This document shows, one piece after another, positions 8,836 through 21,034 of a stretch of 64,000 nt of DNA. Location of the stretch: NCBI GenBank assembly GCA_025769875.1, contig JAGFNK010000128.1, forward strand, positions 1 through 64,000, given 5' to 3'. The notes under the pieces are model-generated. The model was given only the letters and a program-made list of their open reading frames with translations, was not told the origin of the DNA and searched no databases. Origin of the DNA: Russula earlei (lineage: Eukaryota > Basidiomycota > Agaricomycetes > Russulales > Russulaceae). The translations under genes and the position numbers were made by a program. Positions within the stretch are counted from its first letter, which is position 1. Each line of letters begins with the position of its first letter.

Positions 8836-10916
8836 ATGTTACCCTCAGAACACTCCCCTCTCCTGAATGGCAATCCACGACGACCCCACTCCGTCTACTC
8901 AAAGATATTGGTCCTCCTAAAGGCCGACGGTGAACCGTCGTGGCAGGACTCTTACAGACAGTTCATCTTCGGCTCGTGGACGAACCTCCTATTATTGCTG
9001 GTCCCAGTGGCCGCAGCTGCTCACTATCTGACTTGGGATGCACCTCTGCGCTTTGGCCTCAGTTTTGTGGCGATCATCCCTCTTGCCAAAGTTCGTACCA
9101 CCCGGGCCTCAACGATGTCAGTCGTCTCGGACTTATTTGACATCGGTTGTCTTCCCAGTTGCTTGGCGATGCCACTGAGCAGATGTCCCTCTCTCTCGGA
9201 CAGACGCTCGCCGGCCTCTTGAATGCCACTTTCGGGAACGCGGTAGAGATCATCGTGGGTCTCGTCGCGCTCCTCAAAGGAGAAGTCCGAATTGTGCAGA
9301 CGTCCGTACGTGCCCGAGGCTATCTCCGCACTTTACAACACATGTTGACCGTGCGCATGCAGATGCTCGGGTCTATATTATCTAATATCCTGTTGGTGCT
9401 CGGCTCGTCCTTCCTCGCCGGTACGTTGTGACTCTCAGCATCGCGAACCCGCCCGCTCACTCCACACGCCACAAAGGGGGACTTTACAAGCATGAGAGTA
9501 CATTTCGGGTGACAGCTGCCCAAACGTCAGTATCTCCCTCGTCCGCGGTAGTGTCTTGCCTGCTGATACAGTCACGCCCACAGGAGCTCTTCGGTGAGAA
9601 TATATCTTCTAACTTAAAGCTACCATCAACTGATCTGATGCCGCTGCCAGCTCATGACTCTTGCTTGCATCAGTACGTGTACCGGAAAGTCTTAGTTTCC
9701 CCTCGCCCCTAATCCCGTGAATAGCTCTCGTCATCCCCGCTGCGTATCATGCCGCGAAGCACGTCGCTCCGGTCAAGGGGGGTTTGGCCTCGCTGAGCGA
9801 CCAGAGTATTTCGGACCTCGATGAAAAAAGCCGAAAGGGTCTCCTGATCATTTCCCGTGGCACTGCCGTGCTCTTGCTTGGCGTCTACATCGCCTATCTC
9901 TTTTTCCAGCTTAAAACGCATGCGGCGCTCTTTGTTCCGCGACGGAAACCTACTGTCCCTAATGAACCTGTTCCGGAGGTGGAACAAGAAGAAGAGGTGG
10001 AGACTCCAAAGATGAGCGTGGCATCGGCTGGTCTGGGGTAAGATTCGCTTCCTCCACCCACCTTTCTTTTTCACCCAAGATTTTTTCATAGCCTTCTGAT
10101 CGTTACTGTCGTCACGTCCTTTGTTGCGGATTTCCGTGAGTGTCAAGTGGCTGGGTATACCTATGGCTCAACCCCGTTCAGTGGTCGCATCGATCGAGGA
10201 GACGGCAAATCGGTTTGGTATCTCGAAGGCATTCATCGGACTTATCCTCCTCCCCATTGTCGTGAGTATGATCCACTTTCACCCCCGGAGCTTCACTTGA
10301 CAAGATTTGCAGGCAAATGCAGCCGAGCATGTCACTTCTGTGTGGATGGCCATGAAGGACAAGATGGAGCTTACTATTGGCATCTGTGTGGGAAGTTCTA
10401 TCGTACGGCACATCCACTTCTTGCTTTTGGCGTCCGCTGAACCTGGACGGTTGTGTTAGCAAATCGCCACTTTTGTCGTGCCACTCCTCGTTGTAATCGG
10501 TTGGTTGTGAGTATCCCATACCTAAGAAAAGCAAGCCGCCGTCTTCTGACGTGTCCCGTGCTTGCACAGCTCTGGGCACGAGCTCACCCTGTTCTTCGAT
10601 GATTTCGAGGTATGCACTGCCTTCCTCATCTTGGGTGTCTTTCCCCTTATCATTCACAGACCGTCTCCCTTTTTGTCTCCGTGTTACTTGTCAACATACT
10701 TCTCCAGTGCGTAATTTCAGTCACATCTCTTTGTTGCAGCATTTTCTGATTACTTTTGTCGCGCCTTGCGTACAGAGATGGGAAATCCAACTACATGGAA
10801 GGTCTTATGTTGATCACGTTGTACCTTGTCATTGCCCTGGCATGTGCGTGTCTTGTGACATTCTTCCGTCTCCGCAAGCTAACGTGTCTATGACCGAAAC
10901 AGTTTGGGTCGCATAA
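8836..10916 (+). CDS. VCX1: Vacuolar Ca2+/H+ exchanger (CaCA superfamily, Vcx1 type)
   Basis: Fifteen exons: 8836-9090, 9159-9305, 9363-9420, 9477-9525, 9584-9593, 9651-9672, 9725-10037, 10092-10135, 10182-10261, 10313-10402, 10460-10506, 10570-10609, 10660-10706, 10776-10843, 10903-10916. They give an unbroken 427-aa frame (yeast Vcx1 is about 411 aa). Introns are 46-69 bp. Exon 5 is a 10-nt microexon. Both cation-selecting repeats are visible: GNAVEI in the first half and GNAAEH-like [10 protein letters not shown] in the second, between about eleven hydrophobic helices. A short acidic stretch (EVEQEEEVE) separates the halves. It should pump Ca2+ into the vacuole using the proton gradient. 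Chosen start: the first Met before [10 protein letters not shown] partial copy lies at 7445-7590. Confidence 0.92.
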
Positions 10917-13584
10917 CACCCGCCTAGATTTATGTTTGCCAGACGCTTCATGAGTGTATCAACCCACATGTATTCCGTCTCTCTCTCAATTGCTCTAGTA
11001 TTACTTTACTTCGCGCTACCTTCGTCTTTGCATAATTCGTTTAGCAGCAAGTCGAGACTTCAGCTTCAGCTTCAGGTCTCTAGAGTGGGATGATGTGTCC
11101 CGGACTAGAGATCCGCAGTGTTGTTCTATGAATCAATTTTAGCATCGTATTACGCCGCCGGTAATATATCCATTGATCGATCTCCCACAACCTACCTAAT
11201 ACCTCAATATGATTCCTGTTCAACAAAGTGTGACCTCGATCATGATCCATGAGGGGGCGGTGACTGAGGTCCTTGAAACTGTGTTACATAATATCACTCT
11301 CACGAACGAACAGCGCACGGCACGGCATTGCGCCCTTCTCGTCCTTTGCTCGTGTCGGACCGCCATCCGGCCAACAATCGGATTATCATGATCCCTGACA
11401 CTTGTAAAGACGATTTGTTGATAACAGGCACTCCTTGTTAAGGTCCTTCTCCCTCGCTCGTCTATCTATGGCAAGCGATATCCATCGGTTGCTTTGGCCG
11501 ACACGGGCACCACCGCTACTGCTGCTTTGCTGGTCTGGTCGGAGTCCCTTCACACCACACGCGGTTCCTGGAATTACCTCTGCTCCCAAGCACCTAATAT
11601 TTGGCTTTGTCAGGGGCCACCTGCCTCCCATCCCACCCTCCTTACAGCCTGAGCTGTGTTTTTTTTTTGCAAATGGATCTGGTATTTGGTATTTTCTTGT
11701 GGATATAAGAGATGTCCCCGGAGCTTTTTTCCGTGTGGATCATCTTCGATTTTTCTTCTGTGTGACATGTTTCTCGCGGGGTTTTTAGAGCCACGTGGTA
11801 CACAGTTCCCTTCCCTGATTACTGTTACAGTATTGGTACTGGTAGAGCGAATGACCGCGCGCGTGCGTACGTACGTGATCACTGATGCTGTGCTGTTTTT
11901 TATTTTATTTTAACGTCTTTTTTTCGAGAAACGGGCCCGGGCCTTGTGTTGCACTATTCTTTCTTTCCCGAACTTGAAGCATTCCGTTCTGCCGTTTAGT
12001 ACGCAACATCATCATGCCTGCATTCCGCGACTTTTGGCCAACGGTCCAACCCGCGTATTCTTTGGGTAGCACAGACGTGTAGGGTCGGTTTTTATTTTAT
12101 TTATTTATTAAATTCGTTTGGAACTTATGGCCCTGTCGGGTTGACAACCTTATACAGATCAAGGGAACTGTATAAGGTTATCAAGCGGCTTCGGGTGATC
12201 GACTCTCCGCTCCGCTGCTTCCTCTGACGAGTCGCTAGAAGGAGCTGGGTCGCTCACCTGCTGGCTTCGACCTGGACACGCATGAACGCTCGATGGCGGG
12301 TCGCGCTGTTTCATGATGTTCACGCTAAACTCCGTGCCGCAAGTGCCGCAACGAGAGGTACGATCTCCGTGACATGCTTGTTCGAAATTGTTGTCGCGTC
12401 TCCATCGGCGTCTTTTGTAATATCCTTGACCTTTCTCATTTCCGACTTCTTGACTTGTTCTTTGTATTCATCCTCTGGATTTTTCGCTTCGAGTGTAAAT
12501 CAGCATGCATGGGCTTGCCCTCCTCGAGCCTTGAACGCTACCTGGCAACCCCGTGTTTGTAAAAGCGATAATGTGGGGCACATTTCAGTTTCCCGCAACC
12601 TCCCGGCATAGGCTTGGTAACTACTCGGAACGGGGTTTGTACACAGAGGACAGCCATATCTTTCCTATCCAAACCTGGACGCCCCATTATTCAGATATCC
12701 TATCTTTGTATCACCATTCTTCTCCAAGTTGAACAGAAGACGTCGGAGTCTCCTGCCTTTTGAACTTTGTCGACGGGCGATGGGCGATAATGATGGAGCT
12801 AGGCTTCGTTGTTTTTTTATTTTTATCTTATTTTATTTCTGAACGGGTTTTCCACTCCGACAGTGCTTTACTCCCTTCCCGCACGCCTCAGAACCCACGC
12901 TTTGTCTTGAGCGCCATTCAATTTCGCATCCAGACTTTGGATGAGCGTCTGAAGAGGCAAGATGACAGGGATCAGGGTCTCCACTTCAACGGCAGTGCCT
13001 GCTTTGGGGGCGCAGCTCACCCATGATTGGATAACGAACTTACGGATGCTCCGAAACTAATTCTCTTGCCGCCTAGGACATGACGAACTCACACACTAGT
13101 AATATCACAGCCTTTACCAAGATTTTGCCCCCTGCTTTTTACCTGGCTTGGTCCAATACTGGATTAGCTACTAGGCGCCTTATCCACAACTCGTTGCGCC
13201 CCCCTCCTCTCCGTTCCCTGAAATTTACCGCCGCTCTACTCTACTGTCTAACTTATTGTCTCACCTCCTCTTCTATACACCCACCCCTTATGGTCTCATG
13301 ATTGCCGATGGGATGGGATCGTACGGTGTCTGACGGCCGTACCGTGGTAATGAGGAACTTGGCCCATCTTCCATTTGGTTGGCGACTTTGTTCAGAGATC
13401 GGAAGTTTGCCGAATCAAATTCTGTTCTCCGACCTGGGCTGGCCCCACGAGGCAGGAGTGAATGAAGTTTATCCTTGTGGATCAATGTTGGTCCAGGTGG
13501 GCCCCAGATATTTAATCGAACGGGGTCCCGCTTTCTTCGTCCACAACCAAGCCCTTCGTCCCCCTGCGAGCACGTCTCAGAAAA
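10917..13584. other. Intergenic region without a clear gene (2.7 kb)
   Basis: Only short, unsupported ORFs are seen here (for example 11209-11391 and 12282-12611). None resembles a known family or joins convincingly with its neighbours. There are several pyrimidine-rich tracts and T-runs (near 11660, 11895, 12090 and 12815). The region may be the long leader and promoter of the zinc-finger gene at 13585, since regulatory genes often have long 5' regions. Confidence 0.5.
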
Positions 13585-14708
13585 ATGTACCACAGATTCC
13601 ACGACGTAGACCAGTATTCCTGGTCTGAAATCCCGGATATCCCGTTTATTTTCCCTCCCTCTCCCATTCCGAGCGATTGCTCTCGTGCTCCGCCACAGAT
13701 GCAACTCGCTCCGTACGGCATATCCTCCACGCCTTTTGACAAAAATCGATCCAAGGGCTCCCAGGACTTCTACGCTCCTCCCTGCGCCGCCATTGCCGAC
13801 CTTCCTGGGCGGGGTGATGTATGGAACGCATTGATTCCATCGCAGCTTTATTCTGCGAATGCTGGTCTCCCCCCCGGGTCCCAAGGACAAACCCTTCACG
13901 ATCAACAATTTGCCTTTGGCGAAGCTCCATCCCCATTTACATTTAGCATGGACAACGTTTGGCCGGCGCCGCTTGCCTTTGAAAACTATGTCTCTGCACC
14001 AATCACACCCCCCTCGGTGCCTGGTCCTTCTCCAGTCCCTCACCTTCCCCCTCTTCCTCCTCTTCCACCACCACCTCCTACCGACCGAACGTCTTTCTCA
14101 CCGATAAGCCGGCTTGACGACCCCACGTCTCTCGCATACCCCGCCCCGCCGGAACCTATCTCGACGCCGGGTGATTCTCCCCGTCCAAAACATTCTCAAG
14201 TCAGCGCTGCGCCGCCAAAACCTCGGTCAACCCCGCGGTCATCGCGTCACCCCATCAAGAAAAAACGAAAGAGCGATCAACCTGAAGCCGTGAGCGACGA
14301 CGGATCCGTAGGCGCCTTTTTATATCTCCCGCACCGGTCGCTGAAATTCTTTCGGCCCTCAAACTGAAGACCATGCTCCAATGCTGCATGACGGTGAAGC
14401 CTGAGAGCCTGGCCCGGCATTTGAAATCCGATGGGCACAAGCGCAATGCAGGCCTCCCTCTGGATAGACCCGAGGCGTGTTCGTTTTGTAACATCGCGTG
14501 GGTGCCTTTTTTTTTTCTTTCTTCGTGGTCGCGGTCTGTCTACAAACTCACGCGCCGGATCGGTAGTTTCGCCAGGCAAGACGCTCGAAATCGCCACTTC
14601 CGGTCTCAGCACGGAGGTAAAAGCGCTCCCGACGCCCGCACGGCCCACGTGAAAATCAAGAGACCGAGTGCGACCCATCCGAGCCTGCTCCCCAGGAAGC
14701 GTAAGTGA
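13585..14708 (+). CDS. C2H2-type zinc-finger protein (putative transcription factor)
   Basis: Exons 13585-14307, 14370-14497 and 14567-14708 (introns of 62 and 69 bp) give about 330 aa. The N-terminal two thirds is low complexity, rich in Pro, Ser and Phe, with a poly-Pro run near residues 155-170. A basic, lysine-rich stretch (KKKRKS) near residue 230 looks like a nuclear localisation signal. The C-terminus has a degenerate Cys-Cys...His-x5-His finger (CCMTVKPESLARHLKSDGH) and a clear finger CSFCNIAFARQDARNRHFRSQH that is completed only after splicing the second intron. The start is the first Met of the open frame and is uncertain. The target genes are unknown. Confidence 0.7.
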
Positions 14709-15829
14709 AGGGGCTCCTCTTCACCGCAGACAAGGTACCTTTCAACGCTGGATCTGTGTGTCCGGCACTGATACTAACGCGGCGTGAAGTAGTGCTAACG
14801 ACTTCTCCACAAGACACCAGCGTTTTGGTTTATGCCCTTCCCTGTCAGTCCTCGTGTGATGCTGTGAGCTACCTTGTATCTTGTGCAGACGTCTTGCTCC
14901 TTGGTCTCCCAGCATCACCAGGTTTGGCACTGTTTCAATCTCTATCTAGTAACTGTACACTTGACCGGCTCTCTCAACGACGTGCTACCTCCCTCATCCT
15001 GCGATTACGGAAATTTATGAAGGCCTTACTTTACGTTCGGACCGATCTCTCTTTTCCCGACTTTTGTATTCAGCTCAAAACACACCCCGTCGTCTCGCCT
15101 GTAGCTCTAGCTCGTGCCTCCTTTCTCATACTAACGTTCCGCTGTATATTGACCTGTTTGAATGTAATGAGTTGTCCAGCCATTGTCAAGGTTTTTTTTG
15201 CTCCGCAGAAACGCTGTATATCAAGTCTCACTCCAGGGCCGCACTTTTTTTACCCCGTACGCTAGTATGGCATGTAAAAATGAGCTCCCGCTGCCAGTGG
15301 GATATATCAGGGTCGCAGGTGAAGCTGCTTTAATGCCTGCGGGCAAATGTAGAAGCCTGGAGAGTCGTAGGAACTGTTTTTAGTGGCTTGCAAGCCCTCA
15401 CCCGTGGTTCCAGTCCACAGGGGCTAGCGTGCCGGTCGCATGTTTCAAAATTCCACGTAGAAGTTGGAAAGACACATCCCCGAGTGAAGTAGACGCACAC
15501 ATTTGCATGGGTAAACATTGCCGCCTCGCTCCAAGGTCGGCTGACGGATGCAGAAGCTCAACATTCGGAGGGTGTCGTGTCCAAGGTCGCAGACGCAGGC
15601 TTATTGTTCCGAGAACAAGTGCCGATACGCGATGATTCGATAGGATGTAGTATTCTGGCGCCCCCCCCCCCCCCTCCAACGCAATTGGAGGATGAATTCA
15701 GCGTACAACGTTGTCTCGTTCGTCCGTCCGTCATATACCAAAGATTAGAAGGAAAAAAAGAAAAAAAAAAAGAAAAACCTCTCTCGGCGATGAGGTTCGC
15801 TTCGTTGCGTCGCGGTGACGACTCCCCAC
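14709..15829. other. Intergenic region, no supported gene
   Basis: ORFs here (such as 14705-15265) show no recognisable domain, and their composition looks like untranslated sequence. A run of about 14 C lies at 15661-15674 and an A-rich run at 15754-15775. It lies between the 3' ends of the zinc-finger gene (+) and lumazine synthase (-). Confidence 0.5.
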
Positions 15830-16542
<713 letters not shown>

Positions 16543-16727
16543 CGTTGCATTGGATTCATTAAGCGCCCGACGTCGCAAATCCATTTAACGGAGGCTCGTC
16601 CGGGCCGGGGATCATCACGCTCTGATATGACAGCGAAAGGCACAATAAAGCCTGAGCTGGAGGAAGGCACTGACCTGACATGTATGTTTTGTATCCACCC
16701 TTCTCATTCCTTCCTCCTCTCAATGCC

Positions 16728-18342
16728 ATGACAGACGTCTATACTTTAATACATTCCTTCTTAAAGGAGAGATCCCATACGAAAGCCGCCAGCGCTTTAA
16801 AGAAGGCCGTGAATGGCATTGTCACAATAGAGGACAACGCCGAGTACAAAGGACCGACGCTACAGAAAATCTTGGAGGAATGGAAAAAGCTAAAGGCAGC
16901 CGCGGATGCTACGTGTGTACAATCTCCACGCTCGTTCATTCGCCCCATTGAAGCCACTCCAGGGATACCTCGAGCTCTGATTCTGACTCTGGTGAGCGTA
17001 ATCTGGCTAGACTCATTTCTATTTCCTTCAGCCCTCATATCGTTTAGACTCTTCCGATGGGTCTTCATCCGACCAAGTAGAAAGTGGCTCGAAAGGCAAG
17101 GACGCGAGCAGATCGAAATCCTGTGAGACACTTGCCTTTTGAAGATGTGCCTCGCGCGACTTATTTTTATGCACCTCCCCATCTATCCACAGCTGATTCC
17201 TCTGGTTAGATCCATCCGTTATTGCCATCCGGTTTCATCTCTACTCACCTCCACTCAGATGACAGCAGCGACGGCCAAAGCAATACCCCTCAGATATTAG
17301 TTCCAGATGTCGCACATCCAAGACAGTCCAAACGCGACTCGAGCAAAACACTATCTTCCGCGGACGACGTCGTTGCCGATGAGTCTACGGACGAGACAGG
17401 CTCAGATTCAAGTGAAGAACTCACTTCTAAGGAAGGGAGGAGTAAAAGGAAGGCTTCCCCGGCGAAAAAGCCAGCCACCTCGTCATCAGATACCACATCC
17501 AGCTCTGGCTCCGATTCCGATTCCGACGAGGGCGACCAGCTCACGACCACGTCAAAACGCAAACCGAAGTCCACTTCAAGCTCGAGCTCGAGCTCTGACT
17601 CAGATTCCGATTCCGACGAGGACAAGGAGCCCCCAACGACGAACAAGTTGACGCGCAAAGCAGCCCCCTCTGCGAGCGTCGACTCTAGTTCAGAAAGCGA
17701 CACGTCCGGCAGCTCGTCGTCGAGCTCCAACTCGGAGGAAGCGAATTTGAAGAAAAAACGGTCGACCGCCCAAGCCGTTGCTCGGATTTCGACGGGATCT
17801 GCATCGTCCTCGTCTCAGTCTGAGGATGAACTCGACGAGAGCCCTGCGGTGTCCGAACCTGACGCGCGAGCGACGAAGAAGCAGCGAGCGAACGTGGAAG
17901 GCGCAGCCGTAGTCACCGCCACTGCAGCGACGACGCCGTTGGGGAATCCGCGAGGAGGCAAAACCTCGCGCAAGCCTAACGCGCCATTTCAACGCGTCAG
18001 CGCACACTCTGTCAAATATCATGACGAGAAGCTGAAGGACAACTCTTTCGAATCACGTGTTTGTCTCCTGTTTCGTGTGCTGCTGTTAGATGAGACCTTC
18101 CTGAAGGCATTCTGATGGCACAGGGAGCATGCGCATATGACTATGGCGCGAGAGCGAATCAGGATCTGATTTCGACACGCGGAGACGGGTTCAGAAAAGA
18201 GAAAAACAAAAAGAAGCGTGGCTCGTATCGAGGGGGGGACATCACAGTAAGGACTCATCTGGGCTGGGGACAAGAGAGCGAGCGAGCTGGCTAACATAAC
18301 CCACTACAGTTGCACACTCATAGCTTCAAGTTCGAGGAGTGA
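16728..18342 (+). CDS. LisH and SRP40 C-terminal domain protein (Nopp140/Srp40-like nucleolar phosphoprotein)
   Basis: Seven exons: 16728-16912, 16963-16991, 17048-17122, 17193-17204, 17259-18058, 18124-18246, 18310-18342; 418 aa in an unbroken frame. The N-terminus forms a LisH-like helix pair (YTLIHSFLKERSHTKAASAL). The middle is long serine/aspartate/glutamate tracts alternating with lysine-rich patches, typical of Nopp140/Srp40 proteins that are heavily CK2-phosphorylated. The C-terminus carries the SRP40 signature (PFQRV, then NQDLISTRGDGFRKEKNKKKRGSYRGG, then HSFKFEE) after splicing. It probably acts as a chaperone for snoRNP assembly and traffic in the nucleolus. Exon 4 is only 12 nt. 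The start matches the LisH consensus. Confidence 0.88.
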
Positions 18343-18545
18343 CACCCCCTGTCAAGTTCGGTGGACTTCCATCCGCATCCGCAATCTACGAGTCCATTCA
18401 TGACGCCGGACGACCGCTCAGCGGCGCTATAACTAGCTACCACACAATACTGTAGACCTGTTTAGACGTCTATATTTAAGGATCGTCTAAAACACGCATA
18501 AAATTGAAATCAACAACATCTTGCCATAAGCGCGGTTTCTCGCCA

Positions 18546-20602
18546 CTATTCCGATGGGGGGCGTGTGGAATAGTCCTTCCTCATACCAGGTGCAGGTTCA
18601 TACCAGTCGAGCTCAGGCGCGGATATACACGCAATCACGACATCTTCACCCTTACGCCTCCACACCACCTGGGGCCAGAGCCATCTACCGCCTGCGGCCA
18701 AGATCACCTTTCCAGACCCCTCTATGATACTGATCATGACGGGATCGCCCGTCGGAACATCCTCGAGCCGGAACGTGACGAGAAATCGATTGTCATACAT
18801 CACTTCTGCGCGTCGTCTTGGAGGGGACAGTTCCGTGCTGATGTCACGGTCGGAGCTGGGACGGGACCGATGTATCGGCGAACGCGATGCAAGCCATCCG
18901 AAGCGGTCTCCTCGCGTCGGTCGCTCATGCCTCAGCCTTCCGTCTGGGCAGATCCTGAGCGGCGTCCAGAGGACGTTCGCGCCCGCCTCGAACCGGCTCC
19001 GCGTCTCGGAAGCCAGACTGGGATCCCACACACGCTCGATGATGCGTCGCAAGCTCTCGGTGCGTCGTCCGGCTTGCGCGCGCGTCGAGCCCCATGGGTG
19101 CGGTGAGATGTATCGCAGTATGCGGAGGACCATCGCCTGCTGCACGAGCGGGTCCACGACCGTGGCGGAAAGCCGGTCGGCGGCGAGGAGAAAGGTCCCA
19201 GGAGGCGCTTGAACGGAGAAGCGGCTGAGATAGGTGCTGGCTTGGATGGGGCGCGTCTGAGCCATGAGCGGGATACGACGGCGTCGAAAGGGCGAGTTAC
19301 CTCTGCTTTCGATGTCGGCGAGGTTGAGAGATGAGTAGCGAACTGCTTCATAAAGGCTCTCCCGGCTGGCCATCAGGTCGAACGGGACCGGGAGCTTCAA
19401 GTTCTCGGAGGCCGTCTGCGTGCGCAGAATCTTCTCCGCCAAAACCGGAGGAAGAGGGGGTGACTCCTTCGATGATGTCGACACACCCCACGTTCAAAAA
19501 CTCGGACTGAACACGATCATGCAACGAGCGGACGAACCATGGTTTCGGAAAGAGAGCGGGCCTTCCGTTCGTTGCAGGCGAGCACATGACGGATGGCATT
19601 GCGCAGCGTGAGGTCCGGTTGGAAATTCGTGCGGTCGATCACATAGCGGATGCCATGCAGATCGCAAGTCGCGAGAATCCTGTCCTAAAGCGCGGGGCTC
19701 AGCATTTCAGCAAAATCGGAAATAAAAAAAAAATTTTAAAAACGCGAAAGGAGAAGCAGGCAACGCGCGCCCCGACCGACCTTGGGCACGTCGAGCAGCG
19801 GGCGAACGATCCAGCGGTTCAACCCCTCGTGACCGAACCAGGCCGAAATGGTCGCCCCCGTCCTTGTCCCGCTCCTCCGCGCCCGCGCCCTCGCCCTCGC
19901 CCTTCCCTCCTCCCTTTCCCAGAGCCATCCCGAACCGGCGCCGCGGCCGCATCCCGCCCAAGCCGAGGACCGTGCTCCCCGAGCCGAGCCGCATGAGCAC
20001 CGTCTCGACCTGGTCGTCGGCGTGGTGTCCCGCCGCGAGGATGTGCACGCGCCGTCGCACCATCGCCTCGAACATCAGCTGATAGCGCGCCGTGCGCGCC
20101 ACGGTCTCGATGGGGGACACCACCACCACCCCGCCGCCGGCTTCGCCCTCGCCCTCGCCGCCGCGCGGCGCGGGCGCGGCGGGAACGGCGGTTCGCCCCA
20201 GGGCACGCGGAGCTCGTCGTGGACGAAGTTGAACTTTCTCGCCGCCGCGCGCGCGGCACGCGCCATCTTCCCGGCGTCGCTTTGGAGGTCGTGGTTCACG
20301 TGCAACGAAAGGATGGCGTCGGGGAGGTCGGCGCGGTTGGCGCCGGCGAGAGACTCGTTTTCATGGTTCCGGTCGATCATACGTCGGAGGAGAAAGAGGA
20401 GACATGTCGAGTCCGGTCCCGCAGAGCTAGCGACGGCTGTTAGGATGGATAAACCGAACGGCTCGATGGGGAAGACAGCGACATTGGGTGGCGGACCTAG
20501 GGTAGATGGCCAACCCGTGGGAGGGCGGCATTTCCTCATCATCTCAACAAACTCCGCATTCGTTATGGCGCGAATTGGTGAGACGCGCATATCCACGAAC
20601 AA
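18546..20602 (-). CDS. TilS-like PP-loop protein (tRNA(Ile)-lysidine synthetase family), frame-broken
   Basis: Read right to left. The N-terminal PP-loop ATP-binding motif is a variant (SSAGPDST instead of SGGxDS, near residue 57). Next come LSLHVNHDL, then AAGHHADDQVETVLMRLGSGS (the conserved HxADDxxET block), RWIVRPLL, and YVIDRTNFQPDLTLRNAIRH. Two GT-AG introns are clear (19780-19685 and 19537-19467). The C-terminal third (FLLAADRL, RILRYISPHPWGS, GWLASR) matches basidiomycete members as I know them. The bacterial/organellar enzyme puts lysidine on C34 of tRNA-Ile(CAU), so a mitochondrial role is likely. Two single-base frame changes of opposite sign (about 20140-20210 and about 19850) lie in GC-rich low-complexity sequence. 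They are assembly errors, unusual introns or damage. Start uncertain. Confidence 0.75.
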
Positions 20603-21034
20603 CGAACGACGACGAGGATTTCAAGGGGTGTGCGTACTGCTCCGGGCCGCAAAAGCCGGAGGGACCACACACTATTATCTTCTGCGAAAAACAGAAACAG
20701 AAAGCTCCATCCTATGCGTAACGTGATAGTATGACATTGTGCAAGTACAAGGAGGACGAACAGGGCTAAGGTCCGCGCCCATTCGACATTGTCCCTATCC
20801 GTGTCATGCAGTAACGCAAACATGTAAGTACAAACAAGCCAAGCCAAAAGCAAGGAAAATATGAACAGGTCGATAAGGATTTGCGACAAAGAGATTAGTC
20901 GTAACACATGAGACGATGGGCGAACTGGCCCATTTGCTGTTGGTACATACAGACAACAGTGCGAGACCATAACGCAAGATCTATCAGGTGCTGCGAAAAG
21001 GGAACATTTCTGTTGCGACGGGATAAGTGCTCAC
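20603..21034. other. Intergenic spacer, no gene seen
   Basis: It lies between the 5' end of the TilS-like gene and the 3' end of the YTH gene, both on the minus strand. It should hold the promoter of the TilS-like gene and the 3' UTR of the YTH gene. I see no conserved ORF. Confidence 0.5.

Noticed and set aside
13288..14043. 251-residue minus-strand ORF opposite the zinc-finger gene
   Set aside because: Arg/Gly-rich composition is due to the opposite Pro/Ser-rich coding strand. No motif seen.
17290..17730. 146-residue ORF on the minus strand, very acidic
   Set aside because: It is the mirror of the Ser/Asp repeats in the Srp40-like gene and has no domain of its own.
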